A stretch of DNA of 6,076 bases, from NCBI GenBank assembly GCA_945952355.1, contig CAMFIW010000200.1, forward strand, positions 1 through 6,076. The letters run 5' to 3'. Under the pieces are notes generated by a model that did not search any database, was not told the DNA's origin, and saw only the letters and a program-made list of their open reading frames with translations. Origin of the DNA: an uncultured Phenylobacterium sp. GTDB lineage: Bacteria > Pseudomonadota > Alphaproteobacteria > Caulobacterales > Caulobacteraceae. This document shows, in pieces, positions 4,599-6,076 of this stretch. Positions within the stretch are counted from its first letter, which is position 1. The number at the start of each line of letters is the position of its first letter. A program made the translations under genes and the position numbers.

Positions 4599-6076
4599 CT
4601 AGAACTTGTACTGGAACTCCACGCCGAAGGTGCGCGGCGGGGTCAGCGGGTAGGTGGTGGCGATCCCCAGCACGGTCGGAACGCCCGTGACGAGACGGCC
4701 CACCACGCGGGACGAGGTCGCCCCTTCGTAGTAGCCGAGATCGTCGAGGATGTTCTTGCCGTAGGCGATGACCGTCAGGTGATCGTTGGCCGACTTCCAA
4801 GTCAGGCGCAGGTCGACCTGATCCCAGGACGGCGTGCGGTTGTACGAGCGCATGAAGATCGAGCCGTACTGTTCGTCACGCCAGATGTAGCTGACCGAAC
4901 CCGTCAGGCTGCCCGGCTCGAAGTGCCAGGTGTAGAGGGCGTTCAGCGCCACCTTGTTCTTCGGCGCTTGCGGCAAGGCGTTGCCGGACAGGTCCTGGCC
5001 TTGCTGCAGCCGGCCCGTATAGACGTCGACCGCGGGGCCGGCGGCGCCATAGGGCCGGGCCTCGGGGCTGAGCGCCGCCGGATCGGACGGATCGACGATG
5101 CCGCGCGCTTCCTTGATGTAGGCGTCGGTGTACGAGTAGGTCATCAGAAGGCGCAGATTGTCGATCGGAGCCCAGTTCAACTCGGCTTCGAAACCCTTCG
5201 AAATCGCCTTCGGGACGTTGAAGAAGATCGTCTGGGCCGTGGTCGAACCGCCGCTGGTCGCCGGGATGGTCACCGGCGCCTGGAAGTTGCGGTAGTCGTA
5301 GTAGTAGGCCGCCAAGTTCGCCTGGAAGGTCCGGCCGATATCTTTCTTCAGGCCGATCTCGAAGGCGTTGTTGTGCTCAGCGTCGGTGAGCGGGAACTGC
5401 ACCACCGGGGCGACAATCCCGGAGTTGAAACCGCCCGCCTTATAGCCGCGGCTGAACTTGCCGTAGACCAGGGTATCGTGATCGGGCTGCCATTCGAGGC
5501 CGATCGTGCCGGTGGTCGCCTGCCAGCTCTTGTCGAGCTTACGCAGGGCTAGACCCGTTGTGGGGTCGATCACCGTGGCGGCGCTGACGCCCGGCAGCAG
5601 GTGGCCCGAGGCGTCGAGGCCGGTGCCGACCGCCGCGGACGTGATGTCGACCGCCGGCGTGAAGGTGCCGAGTTGGGTCGGCGCCGTGCCGCAACCGATG
5701 AGGGCGAAGCAGACCAGACGCGCCTGCTCCTGGCCGTACTTGTGGTCATGCGAATAACGCAGGCCGGCCGTGAGCTTCAGGGTGTCGGTGAACTTGTAGT
5801 CGATCTGGCCGAAGGCGGCCCAGGACTTGTCCTCGAAATCCGGACGGGTGTCGTACCAGTAGCGGTTGGGGTTCGCCGCCGCGGCCCCACCGGTCGGCAG
5901 GATCGGGTTGGCGAACTGCGGCTGGTTGGCGAGTTGCACCCAGACCGGTTGCTTGTAGGCCTCGTGATAGTAGTAAAGGCCGCCCAGCCACTGGAGCGGG
6001 CCGTCTCCGCTGGACGAGAAGTTCAGCTCGTGGCTGAACCAGTGGTTGTCCTCCTGATAGGTCGAGACCGCCTGCG
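4599..6076 (-). CDS. TonB-dependent outer-membrane receptor, N-terminus cut by window edge
   Basis: Gated beta-barrel that imports a ligand across the outer membrane using energy relayed by TonB-ExbB-ExbD. Seen: 491 complete residues reading in from the right edge with no start, so the signal peptide, TonB box, plug and first strands are missing, perhaps 250-400 residues. Numbered from the first full codon: HELNFSS at 15-21, GLRYSHDHKYG at 104-114, the barrel signature FSRGYKAGGFNSG at 207-219, FEIGLKKD at 238-245, KGFEAEL at 293-299, PQAPKNK at 368-374, YGKNILDD at 438-445, and a C-terminal PPRTFGVEFQYKF. Its terminal Phe and alternating aromatics are the usual outer-membrane assembly signal. 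C122 and C128, in a stretch that looks like an extracellular loop, could form a disulfide. It resembles the CirA/FecA-like receptors abundant in Caulobacterales and sphingomonads, whose cargo is often not iron. The neighbouring symporters suggest an organic nutrient. The gene ends in its own terminator. Confidence 0.95.
   Translation of the reverse strand, partial: QAVSTYQEDNHWFSHELNFSSSGDGPLQWLGGLYYYHEAYKQPVWVQLANQPQFANPILPTGGAAAANPNRYWYDTRPDFEDKSWAAFGQIDYKFTDTLKLTAGLRYSHDHKYGQEQARLVCFALIGCGTAPTQLGTFTPAVDITSAAVGTGLDASGHLLPGVSAATVIDPTTGLALRKLDKSWQATTGTIGLEWQPDHDTLVYGKFSRGYKAGGFNSGIVAPVVQFPLTDAEHNNAFEIGLKKDIGRTFQANLAAYYYDYRNFQAPVTIPATSGGSTTAQTIFFNVPKAISKGFEAELNWAPIDNLRLLMTYSYTDAYIKEARGIVDPSDPAALSPEARPYGAAGPAVDVYTGRLQQGQDLSGNALPQAPKNKVALNALYTWHFEPGSLTGSVSYIWRDEQYGSIFMRSYNRTPSWDQVDLRLTWKSANDHLTVIAYGKNILDDLGYYEGATSSRVVGRLVTGVPTVLGIATTYPLTPPRTFGVEFQYKF

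Noticed and set aside
4375..4800. 141-codon minus-strand frame running from inside the receptor gene into the intergenic region; its end (YKILDNMGFERVG) looks protein-like
   Set aside because: Most of it is a shifted frame of the receptor, it crosses the terminator hairpin, and the protein-like part lies in AT-rich DNA with low third-position G+C, so a decayed gene is not supported.
4431..5552. 373-codon plus-strand open frame antisense to the receptor
   Set aside because: No recognisable domain. It runs through the terminator and the AT-rich island, and the opposite strand has clear receptor signatures.

Overview
The window is G+C-rich (roughly two thirds by eye) and all recognisable genes lie on the minus strand. 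Reading in the direction of transcription, from right to left, it holds the C-terminal two thirds or so of a TonB-dependent outer-membrane receptor (cut by the right edge). A strong rho-independent terminator follows, then an intergenic region of about 340 bases with an AT-rich island. After that come three consecutive paralogous inner-membrane transporters of the glycoside-pentoside-hexuronide:cation symporter (GPH/MelB-like, MFS) family. The third is cut by the left edge. Strong coding bias, a TonB receptor of the GYKAGGFN type and a GPH array suggest an alphaproteobacterium, most likely Caulobacterales (Caulobacter/Phenylobacterium-like) or Sphingomonadales. This is inference from style, not a database match.

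Layout: 1-1101 transporter C (GTG start, C-terminus outside the window); 1102-1163 gap; 1164-2669 transporter B; 2670-2735 gap; 2736-4259 transporter A (a longer start at 4349 is possible); 4260-4598 intergenic region with a candidate promoter, an inverted repeat, a strong Shine-Dalgarno that leads into a 20-residue upstream ORF, and the receptor's terminator at 4545-4575; 4599-6076 receptor. The two gaps between transporters are 62 and 66 bases with no terminator-like hairpin, so A-B-C are probably one operon. The receptor is transcriptionally insulated from them by its terminator.

Working model: the receptor takes a scarce or bulky compound across the outer membrane with TonB energy, and the three symporters carry it, or its periplasmic breakdown products, across the inner membrane with H+ or Na+. 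The cargo cannot be read from the sequence. GPH members are classically sugar/glycoside carriers, but the replacement of a key MelB sugar-binding aspartate by glutamate in all three proteins warns against assuming a melibiose-like substrate. No mobile element, CRISPR array, tRNA or rRNA is visible. The least ordinary parts are the triple transporter array and the architecture of the 4256-4500 leader region.
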